A DNA stretch of 64,000 nucleotides, from NCBI RefSeq assembly GCF_019904135.1, contig NZ_JAIOGQ010000011.1, forward strand, positions 62,001 through 126,000, read 5' to 3'. The stretch comes from Paenibacillus caui (GTDB lineage: Bacteria > Bacillota > Bacilli > Paenibacillales > Paenibacillaceae). How positions within the stretch are numbered: position 1 is the stretch's first letter; each line of letters begins with the position of its first letter. Below are positions 17,410-24,060 of the stretch, one piece after another. Position numbers and translations under genes: made by a program. The notes under the pieces were generated by a model that saw nothing but the letters and a program-made list of their open reading frames with translations, made no database searches and had not been told where the DNA came from.

Positions 17410-18690
17410 ATGTCTGAAAAGATATCGGCACTGAGGTCTATACATTCGGAAGCGGCATTCTTATCTGAAAATGGTTACTACGGTGAATACGGCGGCTCGT
17501 ATATACCTGAAATTCTGGTTCCGGCATTTACGGAGATTAAGGAACATTTCGAGGCGATCAGACAGGATGATGCCTTCTGGCAGCAATATTGCGCGTTGCT
17601 GGCTGATTATTCGGGCCGACCAACGCCTCTGACCTACGCGGACCGGCTGACCCGGCATTTTGGTCGTGCGAGGATCTACATCAAGCGTGAGGATTTAAAT
17701 CATACAGGCGCGCACAAGCTCAACAATGCCCTGGGTCAGGCGCTGCTTGCGAGGAAAATGGGCAAGACGCGGATTATTGCCGAGACAGGAGCGGGGCAGC
17801 ATGGAGTGGCGACGGCCACCGTTGCGGCCAAGCTGGGCTTGTCTGCTACCATTTATATGGGACGCGAGGATATGGAACGGCAATATGCGAACGTGTTCTG
17901 GATGAGACGGCTGGGAGCAGAGGTCATTCCGGTCGATTACGGCTCGCAGACGCTGAAGGATGCGATTAACGAGGCGCTCAGAGACTGGGTGTCCAATTTC
18001 GAAACGACTCATTACGTTCTCGGAACCGCATCGGGCGCCCACCCGTTTCCATCCATTGTGGCTTACTTTCAATCCATTATCGGCATTGAAGCCAAGGAGC
18101 AGATTCTGCGTTCAGCCGGCCGGCTGCCGAGCCGTGTCTATGCTTGCGTTGGCGGGGGATCGAATGCGCTTGGCGTATTCCAGGCATTTTACCCGCATGA
18201 AGAGGTTCAGCTCATCGGTGTCGAGGCGGGAGGCCAGGGGAAGGAATCCGGCAGACACGCTTCGAGGATAGCGTTTGGAGAAGGTAAGCCGGGCGTAGCC
18301 CAAGGCTATAAGACTCTGTTTCTGCAAAATAACGAAGGGCAAATGAATGATACGTTCAGCATCGCGGCCGGTTTGGATTATGTTGGCGTGTCGCCGATTC
18401 TGGCCAATCTATCCGAGCGGGGCCGGATACAGTTCTCGGCGGCAACCGATGCGGAAGTCATCGAGGCGCTGGAGATTGTGATGAAGACGGAGGGGCTGAT
18501 TCCAGCACTGGAGTCTACCCATGCCTTTGCAGGTGCATTCCGGGATATCGCGGAATCGTCGAAGTCGGATATCTTCATCGTTAACATGTCCGGACGCGGC
18601 GATAAAGATATTTTTAATATAGCGGAGGGATTGCAGGATGAAGAATGGAAAGCATTTATCCACCGAAAAAACGCCCAGTTCGAAGCTTAG
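17410..18690 (+). CDS. trpB: Tryptophan synthase beta chain (divergent, outside a trp operon)
   Basis: A 426-residue PLP enzyme that condenses indole with serine. The PLP lysine is in NHTGAHKLNN, the catalytic glutamate in ETGAGQHG, and the phosphate-binding serine region in SGRGDKDIFN near the C terminus. It is a TrpB1-type chain with the alpha-interacting COMM region (QTLKDAINEALRDW), but some usually fixed stretches differ: GTASGAHPFP replaces GSVVGPHPYP. Start ATG 17410 follows AGGAAGGGAG. The 3' end overlaps trpA by 53 bases, so the two are coupled. No other trp genes are present, suggesting an indole-salvage or dedicated role under the SorC regulator. Confidence 0.93.
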   Translation: MSEKISALRSIHSEAAFLSENGYYGEYGGSYIPEILVPAFTEIKEHFEAIRQDDAFWQQYCALLADYSGRPTPLTYADRLTRHFGRARIYIKREDLNHTGAHKLNNALGQALLARKMGKTRIIAETGAGQHGVATATVAAKLGLSATIYMGREDMERQYANVFWMRRLGAEVIPVDYGSQTLKDAINEALRDWVSNFETTHYVLGTASGAHPFPSIVAYFQSIIGIEAKEQILRSAGRLPSRVYACVGGGSNALGVFQAFYPHEEVQLIGVEAGGQGKESGRHASRIAFGEGKPGVAQGYKTLFLQNNEGQMNDTFSIAAGLDYVGVSPILANLSERGRIQFSAATDAEVIEALEIVMKTEGLIPALESTHAFAGAFRDIAESSKSDIFIVNMSGRGDKDIFNIAEGLQDEEWKAFIHRKNAQFEA

Positions 18691-19465
18691 TCTTGCTGAA
18701 CGAATTACCGGAACAAGAACTTCCGGGAAGTCTATTCAACTTATGACACACCAGATTCTGGGGTATCCCGATTTCGAGACCAATTACGAGATGATCCGTC
18801 TGTTTCATGAAAGCGGCGTTGACCTCGTGGAGTTGCAGCTGCCTTTCTCGGAGCCGATCGCGGACGGCCCCATATTTCTGCGAGCCAATCAGGCGTCTCT
18901 GGCGAACGGTACAACGACCCTGAAATGTTTGGAATTCGCCGGGCGTGTAGCTTCCGATTTCCCGGAAATCTCCTTTTTGTTTATGACGTATTATAATATT
19001 GTCTTCCAATATGGTATAGACAGCTTCGTTAAGGAGTGCGCGACAATCGGCATCCGCGGCTTGATTGTGCCGGACGCTTATCCGGAGGAAAGCGATAAGT
19101 TTTTGGAGGCTTGCCGTGAATATAACGTGGAACCGATTATGATCGCCACTCCCTATACACCGGATGAGCGGCTTGCTTATTTATCGGAGCAAACCGGCGG
19201 TTTTCTGTACTGCGCAGCGCGTAAAGGCGTAACCGGTTCGAAAACGGCCTTCGGCAAGGAGACAGATGAATTCCTGACCCGTGTCCGGAGCCAGGCCAAG
19301 ACCCCTATTGCCGTCGGATTCGGCATCCAGAGCGAAGAGGATGTTCGTTTCCTGCATGGTAAATGCGATATCGCCATCATTGGAACTCAGCTTCTTAAAG
19401 TGCTCGAACAAGACGGGCTTAACGGTGTGAAGCGTTTTTTGAAGTCTTTGGCTGTGCTCCATTAA
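18638..19465 (+). CDS. trpA: Tryptophan synthase alpha chain
   Basis: A 275-residue TIM-barrel enzyme that splits indole-3-glycerol phosphate into indole and glyceraldehyde phosphate. The catalytic glutamate and aspartate are both present in VELQLPFSEPIADGP (about 49-63), and loop 6 is seen as KGVTGSK near 191. ATG 18638 follows GGAGGG and lies inside the end of trpB (53-base overlap). Activity looks intact, so the pair probably makes tryptophan or free indole outside the main pathway. No terminator is obvious after it. Confidence 0.93.
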   Translation: MKNGKHLSTEKTPSSKLSLAERITGTRTSGKSIQLMTHQILGYPDFETNYEMIRLFHESGVDLVELQLPFSEPIADGPIFLRANQASLANGTTTLKCLEFAGRVASDFPEISFLFMTYYNIVFQYGIDSFVKECATIGIRGLIVPDAYPEESDKFLEACREYNVEPIMIATPYTPDERLAYLSEQTGGFLYCAARKGVTGSKTAFGKETDEFLTRVRSQAKTPIAVGFGIQSEEDVRFLHGKCDIAIIGTQLLKVLEQDGLNGVKRFLKSLAVLH

Positions 19466-19495
19466 TTCGTGCTCCAGTATCTAAAGTTAGAGCGG

Positions 19496-19545
19496 TTGCA
19501 TTTAAATATTGGCCATGTTATATTCGAATAGACCGAACGTTCTGT
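19496..19545 (+). promoter_or_regulatory. Promoter and operator of the first TetR gene
   Basis: TTGCAT (19496-19501), 17 bases, TATATT (19519-19524) form a good sigma-A promoter. ACCGAACGTTCTGT (19532-19545) directly follows and matches, with one change, the perfect palindrome at 20208-20221 before the next gene, indicating TetR autorepression. Confidence 0.75.
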
Positions 19546-19580
19546 TTGTTCGAAAGGAAACTTAGGAAGAGAGTGGATCG

Positions 19581-20186
19581 ATCATCAATAAAACAAATGC
19601 ACGCGCCGCAACAGAGACTAAGAAACGGATTGCTGATGTTTCGAGGGAGCTATTCTCGCAGAAGGGATATCTCGCCACATCCATTGAGGACATTATTTCG
19701 GCTTCAGGAAGCAGCAAAGGAAATCTGTATCACCATTTTAAGAGCAAGGAGGGACTGTTCCTTTATCTGATTGAAGCGCAGGTAGATGAATGGATTGAGC
19801 GATGGGCTGCGAAGGAGCATCAATACCGGACTGTTGCAGAGAAATTATACGGTCTGGCCGATCATACTGCAGATGATCTGCAGAATCCGCTCATCAAGGC
19901 AGCCGAAGAGTTCAGCGGCAGCCAGACCGCCGATCCGGCCGTAGCGGAGCAAATTCTCAACGCCATGAATAAGCAGCGCGATATTTTTCAGCAGGTTTTG
20001 CGGGAAGGCATCGCTTCCGGAGAGATTCAAGGCGGAACGGAACAGCAGTTGACCCTGATTTTGTTTGCCCTCATCGCCGGATTGGGTGCGGTTCGTTATG
20101 AGTTGGAGCTTGACGAGCTGCGCCCCCTCCATCGTACTGCCATCTCCATATTTTTAAATGGCGTGACCACAAAGAGAAATATCTAA
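19581..20186 (+). CDS. TetR-family regulator lacking a standard start codon
   Basis: About 201 residues in one open frame of a classic TetR repressor: helix-turn-helix in SIEDIISASGSSKGNLYHHF, then a helical ligand domain. The frame is open from the stop at 19563, but no ATG, GTG or TTG precedes the conserved N terminus; the first in-frame ATG is 19965, far too late. ATC 19581 or ATC 19584 after AGGAAGAGAG would be non-canonical starts. Alternatively one base was lost relative to GTG 19573, which lies in another frame. It may be a mutated gene or a sequencing error. Its operator occurs at its own promoter and before the serine hydrolase. Confidence 0.65.
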   Translation: MINKTNARAATETKKRIADVSRELFSQKGYLATSIEDIISASGSSKGNLYHHFKSKEGLFLYLIEAQVDEWIERWAAKEHQYRTVAEKLYGLADHTADDLQNPLIKAAEEFSGSQTADPAVAEQILNAMNKQRDIFQQVLREGIASGEIQGGTEQQLTLILFALIAGLGAVRYELELDELRPLHRTAISIFLNGVTTKRNI

Positions 20187-20207
20187 TTTTTTTTAACCAA
20201 GAAACAG

Positions 20208-20221
20208 ACCGAACGTTCGGT
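20208..20221 (+). promoter_or_regulatory. TetR operator before the serine hydrolase
   Basis: ACCGAACGTTCGGT is a perfect 14-base palindrome, 28 bases before the hydrolase start, and shares its core with the operator at 19532-19545. Confidence 0.7.
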
Positions 20222-20249
20222 TTAATTATGAACAATGGGAGTGAATGTT

Positions 20250-21047
20250 ATGGAAAAGTCAGAAGTCTCAGCAAAATTGCAAAATATAGAGAAAATTATA
20301 GAGCAAACGATGCAGTCATGGAAAACTCCGGGTGTTGCCGTTGCCGTCGTACATAAGGAAGGCCTTGTGTACTGCTCCGGATTCGGGTACAGAGATAAGG
20401 CAGAGCAATTGCCAGTAGATACCGAAACGGTATTTGCCATCGGTTCCTCGACAAAGCCGTTCATCACGACGGTGCTGGCAATGCTTGTGAATGAAGGTAA
20501 AATGAAATGGGATACGCCGATCAAACAGTATGTGCCGGACTTCCGTATGCATGATGAAGCTGCAACGAAGCAGCTCACTTTTCGGGATATCGCCTGCCAC
20601 CGCTCCGGTATGCCGAGCCATCAGTTCATGTTTGTCGAAGCGAATATGACAGCTGGGGAATGGATTCTATGCCTCCCGGATCTGGAGCCTAATTTGCCTT
20701 TCCGGTATGCCTTTCAATATTCCAACCTGATGTTTGCGCAAGCAGGCTATCTGATTGAACGTATTACGGGAACGCCTTGGGAAGAGTGGGTGCGAGAGCT
20801 TATTGCAAAGCCAATCGGGATGGCGCAAAGCAATTTCTCAGTTGCTGAGACAACAGCAGGCTCGAATTACGCAAAGCCCTACGCAGTAGCTGAGAATGAC
20901 ATTTTGGAAATCCCGTTCACCAAGGATCAACCCGGATCAGCCAGGGCGATGAATGCCAGTATCGCAGATATGGCGGCATGGGTTTCTTTTCAACTCCATA
21001 AAGGAGCCGTACAAGCGGCAGCGGTCGCCTTTGTCTCCGGATTATAA
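20250..21047 (+). pseudogene. Truncated class C beta-lactamase-like serine hydrolase
   Basis: A 265-residue N-terminal portion of a beta-lactamase/penicillin-binding-protein-like serine hydrolase. The catalytic SxxK is seen in IGSSTKPF (about residue 70) and the YxN motif in YSNL near 155. The C-terminal KTG/HxG motif and about 70-200 residues usual for the family are missing: after SIADMAAWVSFQLHKG the sequence becomes unrelated and stops. ATG 20250 follows GGGAGTG. It is the apparent target of the upstream TetR. I read it as a 3' deletion that probably abolishes activity, though a truncated protein could still be made. Confidence 0.65.
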
Positions 21048-21154
21048 CCGCTAAATCATATTCAAAAAATCTGGAGAAAACAGCGATGGGAGCAACATCC
21101 GGCCTCGGAGCGCCGCACGGAGCACTCGCTTGTCTCCTGCTACATAACAAATAG

Positions 21155-21201
21155 GAGTGTCCCGCGGCCATCGATAGGGCTCCTTAGGACACTCGCTTTT
21201 T
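21155..21201 (+). terminator. Terminator after truncated hydrolase
   Basis: GAGTGTCC (21155-21162) pairs with GGACACTC (21187-21194), followed by GCTTTTTG. Confidence 0.65.
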
Positions 21202-21213
21202 GTGACAGCATCA

Positions 21214-21272
21214 TTGACAACAGATATCGAATACCTTATGATATGGAAAATAAAGATAACAGTATATTTTCC
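21214..21272 (+). promoter_or_regulatory. Promoter and long inverted-repeat operator of the TetR-SMR operon
   Basis: TTGACA (21214-21219), 17 bases, TATGAT (21237-21242) is a near-consensus sigma-A promoter. GGAAAATA (21245-21252) and TATTTTCC (21265-21272) form a 28-base inverted repeat directly downstream, a layout like the QacR operator of multidrug efflux systems. Confidence 0.75.
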
Positions 21273-21295
21273 TAATTTCACATACGGGAGGCAGG

Positions 21296-21856
21296 TTGGA
21301 ATTGAAGCAGAAAATTATGCTTCAGGCTCAGAAGGAAATTTTCAAAACCGGGTTCCGCTTTACGATGGCGGATATTGCGAGGGAGTGCGGAATCAGCACG
21401 AAAACGATCTATGAATGGTATGCCTCCAAGGAAGAGCTGATCCTTGAGATGGTCCAGCAGGCCACTACAGAGATCAAGGAGCGGGAGCAGTCCATCATCC
21501 GGGATCCAAAGCTCGGTACCATGGACAAATTGAAGGCTTTGCTCGTACTGCTTCCGGAAGATTTCCACTATTTTGATGTGAAGCGTCTATATGAATTGCA
21601 GCGTTATCACACTAAGGTTTGGAGCGTTTTAAATTCCTTTATCGAGGAGCAATGGGACGGGGTGGCACGCATCGTTGCGGAAGGCCAGGCTGAAGGGCTG
21701 CTGGAGAAATTTAATACGGCAGTGTTTATACAGATGTATATCGGCGGGCTGCACCGGTTGATGGAGCAAGCCCAGGCGAAACCGGCAGGGTTAACTCTCA
21801 GTGAAGCACTGCACGAAATGGTGGATATTTTATTAGACGGGATCAGAAAGAGGTGA
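21296..21856 (+). CDS. TetR-family regulator of the SMR pump
   Basis: A 186-residue TetR repressor. The N-terminal helix-turn-helix appears in MADIARECGISTKTIYEWYA (about 24-43), followed by a helical ligand-binding domain. The start is TTG 21296 or TTG 21302, both just after GGGAGG; ATG 21314 would shorten the first helix. It lies four bases before the SMR gene and downstream of a strong promoter with a 28-base inverted repeat. By analogy with QacR it probably releases DNA when it binds cationic drugs (inference). Confidence 0.88.
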   Translation: MELKQKIMLQAQKEIFKTGFRFTMADIARECGISTKTIYEWYASKEELILEMVQQATTEIKEREQSIIRDPKLGTMDKLKALLVLLPEDFHYFDVKRLYELQRYHTKVWSVLNSFIEEQWDGVARIVAEGQAEGLLEKFNTAVFIQMYIGGLHRLMEQAQAKPAGLTLSEALHEMVDILLDGIRKR

Positions 21857-21860
21857 TGGT

Positions 21861-22259
21861 ATGCACTGGCTATTATTGATCGCTGCAATCGCGGCCGAGG
21901 TGGCAGGTACTACAGCGATGAAAATGTCGATGGGATTTACAAAGCTGATTCCTTCGGTGTTCATGGTGGTTTTTTATCTCCTGAGCCTGTCTTTGATGAA
22001 TTTAGCGCTGAAAGGCATCCCAGTAAGCGTGGCTTATGCGGTTTGGTCCGGCATGGGAACAGCCTTTGTGGTAGGTGTGGGCTGGGTGCTGTTTGGAGAA
22101 CAGATGACAGCCGTCAAGCTCATTTCCATCCTGCTGATTATTGCCGGCGTAGTGGGGCTCAATCTGGGTGAAGGCGGTCATGGAAAGGCGGAACACTCAA
22201 CGGGAACGGGACAGAAACTCTCCGCAGAAGTACCCGGAATGGAGGAGCGGTCAAGATGA
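21861..22259 (+). CDS. Small multidrug resistance (SMR) efflux protein
   Basis: A 132-residue four-helix membrane protein of the EmrE/EbrA/QacC family, which exchanges cationic compounds for protons. The membrane glutamate is present in IAAIAAEVAGTTAMK (residue 13), and GIPVSVAYAVWSGMGTA is the conserved TM3 region. An unusual polar tail of about 25 residues follows TM4. Its stop overlaps a new ATG (ATGA at 22256), as in paired SMR operons such as ebrAB, but the partner frame runs into an IS30 remnant and stops. The pump may have lost its second subunit. Confidence 0.9.
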   Translation: MHWLLLIAAIAAEVAGTTAMKMSMGFTKLIPSVFMVVFYLLSLSLMNLALKGIPVSVAYAVWSGMGTAFVVGVGWVLFGEQMTAVKLISILLIIAGVVGLNLGEGGHGKAEHSTGTGQKLSAEVPGMEERSR

Positions 22260-22492
22260 GCGGAAGTGGAAGGGCTTGTTCTAAACACCAGCCACCATGC
22301 TGGCGCTTGATCTTTCCAAAAGGGAAAAGAGGCATCTGATATTATTCCCTTGCAAACCTTCGGTCATACGGTGTTTTCAAGCCGAGACAAAAGCAAAGCT
22401 TGCTCCGTCTCATTAACAACCGCCCACGAAAATGCTTGGGCTGGAAAACTGCTCACGAATCATTTCAGGAAGAACTGTTGCACTTGGATTGA
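22256..22492 (+). pseudogene. IS30-family transposase C-terminal remnant
   Basis: In one reading frame, with one internal stop near 22337, the sequence reads RLIFPKGKRGI, then a degraded stretch, then LINNRPRKCLGWKT at about 22410-22451 and a stop at 22490. NNRPRK-LG-KT is the hallmark of the C-terminal end of IS30-family transposases. No inverted repeats or N-terminal part are present. The remnant begins where the SMR partner gene would be expected, so a past insertion and deletion probably removed that gene. Confidence 0.65.
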
Positions 22493-22519
22493 CAATTCGT
22501 CTAGAAAAAAATGTACAGA

Positions 22520-22839
22520 ATTGGAGGGATTTTATTGGGCTTATTTGGTTTTTTTATAATGTTAATATATGTATATTGCTATTAATTGCTTTTTGGACAA
22601 GAAGCTCAAATAAGTTAAAGGACATTAGTTTAATTTTTTGTTTTTTATTAATTTTGAATGATTTTATATTATTAAATAGTTATATTGGCACCGTTCAAGG
22701 CGCTTCTGAGGTAGTATATTTATACATTTTTACATTAAAAATAGGCGACGTGCATCCATTCTTTATGGTATCCATGGGTCTTACGTTAGTAACTTTTACT
22801 ATTTACATGATAACAAATATACTTTCAAAAGAAGAATAG
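22520..22839 (+). CDS. AT-rich hypothetical membrane protein (start uncertain)
   Basis: An open frame, closed at 22839, encodes three to four hydrophobic segments (IGLIWFFYNVNICILLLIAF, then SLIFCFLLILNDF, and VYLYIFTLKI) and ends NILSKEE. A GGAGG site lies at 22523-22527, but the nearest start codon (TTG 22535) is in another frame, so the gene may carry a frameshift near its beginning. I do not recognise the family. Base composition is much more AT-rich than all neighbouring genes, which suggests acquisition from elsewhere. Confidence 0.35.
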
Positions 22840-22848
22840 TAGTTATGT

Positions 22849-23046
22849 ACTCAACTTTCGCAGAGCCAAAATGGCTTAGCAGCCGGTGCTGTATAGGCTA
22901 AGAGTTTATTCCGCCTTGTGTTGTGCTCCTTCTTCTTGAATCACAGCGGCTATGTCTGGCGGTGATTTCTGCTATCGCTGGTCGGCGAGAACATCTCACG
23001 CATACATCAAGGCTTATCTACCGATTTCAAACAGCGAAAGTTGAGT
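22849..23046 (+). repeat. MITE-like element with 13-base terminal inverted repeats
   Basis: ACTCAACTTTCGC (22849-22861) is exactly inverted as GCGAAAGTTGAGT (23034-23046). The roughly 200 bases between hold no convincing gene. The size and ends fit a miniature element or an internally deleted insertion sequence. A target duplication was not evident. Confidence 0.5.
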
Positions 23047-23168
23047 TAAGATCCATAAAAACGGAAGGAAACTGTAGAAAATATGAGCATAACAGAGTTC
23101 TCTATATATGAAAGCGCTGTTTAGCATTTTTTTAATTGCAAACAAGTTTTTTTCATTATTCGTCATGC

Positions 23169-23197
23169 TTTACGTATATCTCGCGAAGGAGTAAGAT
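23169..23197 (+). promoter_or_regulatory. Candidate kdp operon promoter
   Basis: TTTACG (23169-23174), 17 bases, TAAGAT (23192-23197). It lies about 40 bases before the first riboswitch, as expected for a leader transcript. Confidence 0.5.
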
Positions 23198-23236
23198 ACA
23201 AAACGTAATTGAATATGAAAAGTTTCCAATTTTTTT

Positions 23237-23400
23237 TCGCTGAGTTTCATTTTGAAAGCGGGGGAACCAATTGGTGAAGATTTGATTTTGAGTGTGAGAG
23301 CCAAAACCAATCTTCACTTGGGGTGAATAGGTGGAAAGATTCTTTTCTGCCTTAGGGCAACTCTCACTGCCCGAATCCGTCAGCTAACCTCGTAAGCGTT
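23237..23400 (+). promoter_or_regulatory. c-di-AMP riboswitch (ydaO/yuaA class), first of two
   Basis: The conserved ydaO core is visible in order: CGCTGAG at the start, AAAGCGGGGGAACCA near 23255-23269, GGGGTGAAT near 23320, and CCGAATCCGTCAGCTAACCT followed by CGTAAGCG at the end. The ends pair (CGCT / AGCG) as P1. This class binds cyclic di-AMP and switches expression off when it is abundant, typically for potassium uptake and cell-wall genes. A terminator hairpin follows at 23433. A second copy lies about 145 bases downstream. Confidence 0.93.
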
Positions 23401-23432
23401 GTTGGGAGAGGAGTGTGAAGCTTGTGCTGATT

Positions 23433-23462
23433 AAACACAGGGTGGCTGCTCTGTGTTTTTCT
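23433..23462 (+). terminator. Expression-platform terminator of riboswitch 1
   Basis: AAACACAG (23433-23440) pairs with CTGTGTTT (23451-23458) followed by further Ts, 33 bases after the aptamer. It fits transcription attenuation by the first riboswitch. Confidence 0.75.
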
Positions 23463-23545
23463 GTCGTCTGATTGAATGAAAACAAACCGAAAACAGATTG
23501 AAAAAACATGAAACTAATCAAAAGTTTTCAAGGCAAAATGTTATT

Positions 23546-23684
23546 TGCTGAATTCCCGACAGGGAAGCGGGGGAACCACAGTGATGCAAGCGTTCATTGC
23601 CATCACATGGGGTGAATCTCGGGTTGCACCGAGAAGGGCGGCTCTTTGAGCCCTAATCCGACAGCTAACCTCGTAAGCGTTCAA
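23546..23684 (+). promoter_or_regulatory. c-di-AMP riboswitch (ydaO/yuaA class), second of two
   Basis: Again TGCTGAA, GGAAGCGGGGGAACCACAG near 23563-23581, GGGGTGAATCTCGG near 23610, CCTAATCCGACAGCTAACC and TCGTAAGCG (23671-23679). It differs from copy 1 in the variable helices, so it is an old duplication or separate gain rather than a recent copy. GCTCTTTGA (23641-23649) can also pair with TCAAAGAGG (23681-23689) across the aptamer end, a possible switching helix. A strong terminator follows at 23733. Confidence 0.93.
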
Positions 23685-23732
23685 AGAGGCTGCTAATATC
23701 ATGCATATTTGACATGGTCTTCTGACCTGCCT

Positions 23733-23776
23733 AAAGAAGCATCGAGAAGAGTCCTCTTTCGCGTGCTTCTTTTTTT
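23733..23776 (+). terminator. Expression-platform terminator of riboswitch 2
   Basis: AAAGAAGCA (23733-23741) pairs perfectly with TGCTTCTTT (23764-23772) with an inner AAGAG/CTCTT stem, followed by a T run to 23776. It lies between the second aptamer and the first kdp ORF. Confidence 0.88.
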
Positions 23777-23849
23777 GGTGTTTTTCTTAGTAAAAATGTT
23801 CGCTTCGGTAAATATTAGAGATGCATGTAAGAACAGGAGGTTCGTAAAG

Positions 23850-23957
23850 ATGCCGGATATTTATATGATTGCTATTATTATTGTCCTTTCGGCCCTGATG
23901 ATCGGCCTTGGAAGGTGGGCTTCAATCACGATTGAACAAGGAAGTGACCCGAAATGA
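23850..23957 (+). CDS. 35-residue membrane miniprotein upstream of kdpF (KdpZ-like)
   Basis: ATG 23850 follows AGGAGG by nine bases and encodes MPDIYMIAIIIVLSALMIGL, then a polar tail RWASITIEQGSDPK. One transmembrane helix (about 5-22) is predicted by eye. The stop overlaps the kdpF start (ATGA), so it is translationally coupled to the Kdp complex. From memory, Alicyclobacillus acidocaldarius has an operon described as kdpZFABCN with a small hydrophobic first product; this could be its counterpart. It may help assemble or stabilise KdpFABC (inference). Confidence 0.7.
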   Translation: MPDIYMIAIIIVLSALMIGLGRWASITIEQGSDPK

Positions 23958-24034
23958 TTTGGGTGCTCGCGGTTATTATCGTCGCCTTGTTTCTTTTTCT
24001 GGCTTATGCGCTGCTTAACCCGGAAAAATTTTAG
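23954..24034 (+). CDS. kdpF: KdpF, small stabilising subunit of the K+-ATPase
   Basis: A 26-residue hydrophobic peptide (MIWVLAVIIVALFLF...NPEKF) that matches KdpF in size, single helix and the ALLNPEKF end (compare ALINAEAF in other species). KdpF is a lipid-like stabiliser of the KdpA-KdpB interface. It overlaps the miniprotein gene by four bases and precedes kdpA by 26 bases. Confidence 0.88.
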   Translation: MIWVLAVIIVALFLFLAYALLNPEKF

Positions 24035-24060
24035 CTTAAGATGACCCAGGAGGGATTCAA

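Noticed and set aside
19546-19770. Plus-strand frame covering the TetR start region
   Set aside because: It is in a different frame from the conserved TetR protein and gives a low-complexity basic peptide; kept only as a possible source of a frameshifted start.
22923-23111. Short plus-strand ORF inside the MITE-like element
   Set aside because: No binding site or domain, and it spans the inverted-repeat boundary.
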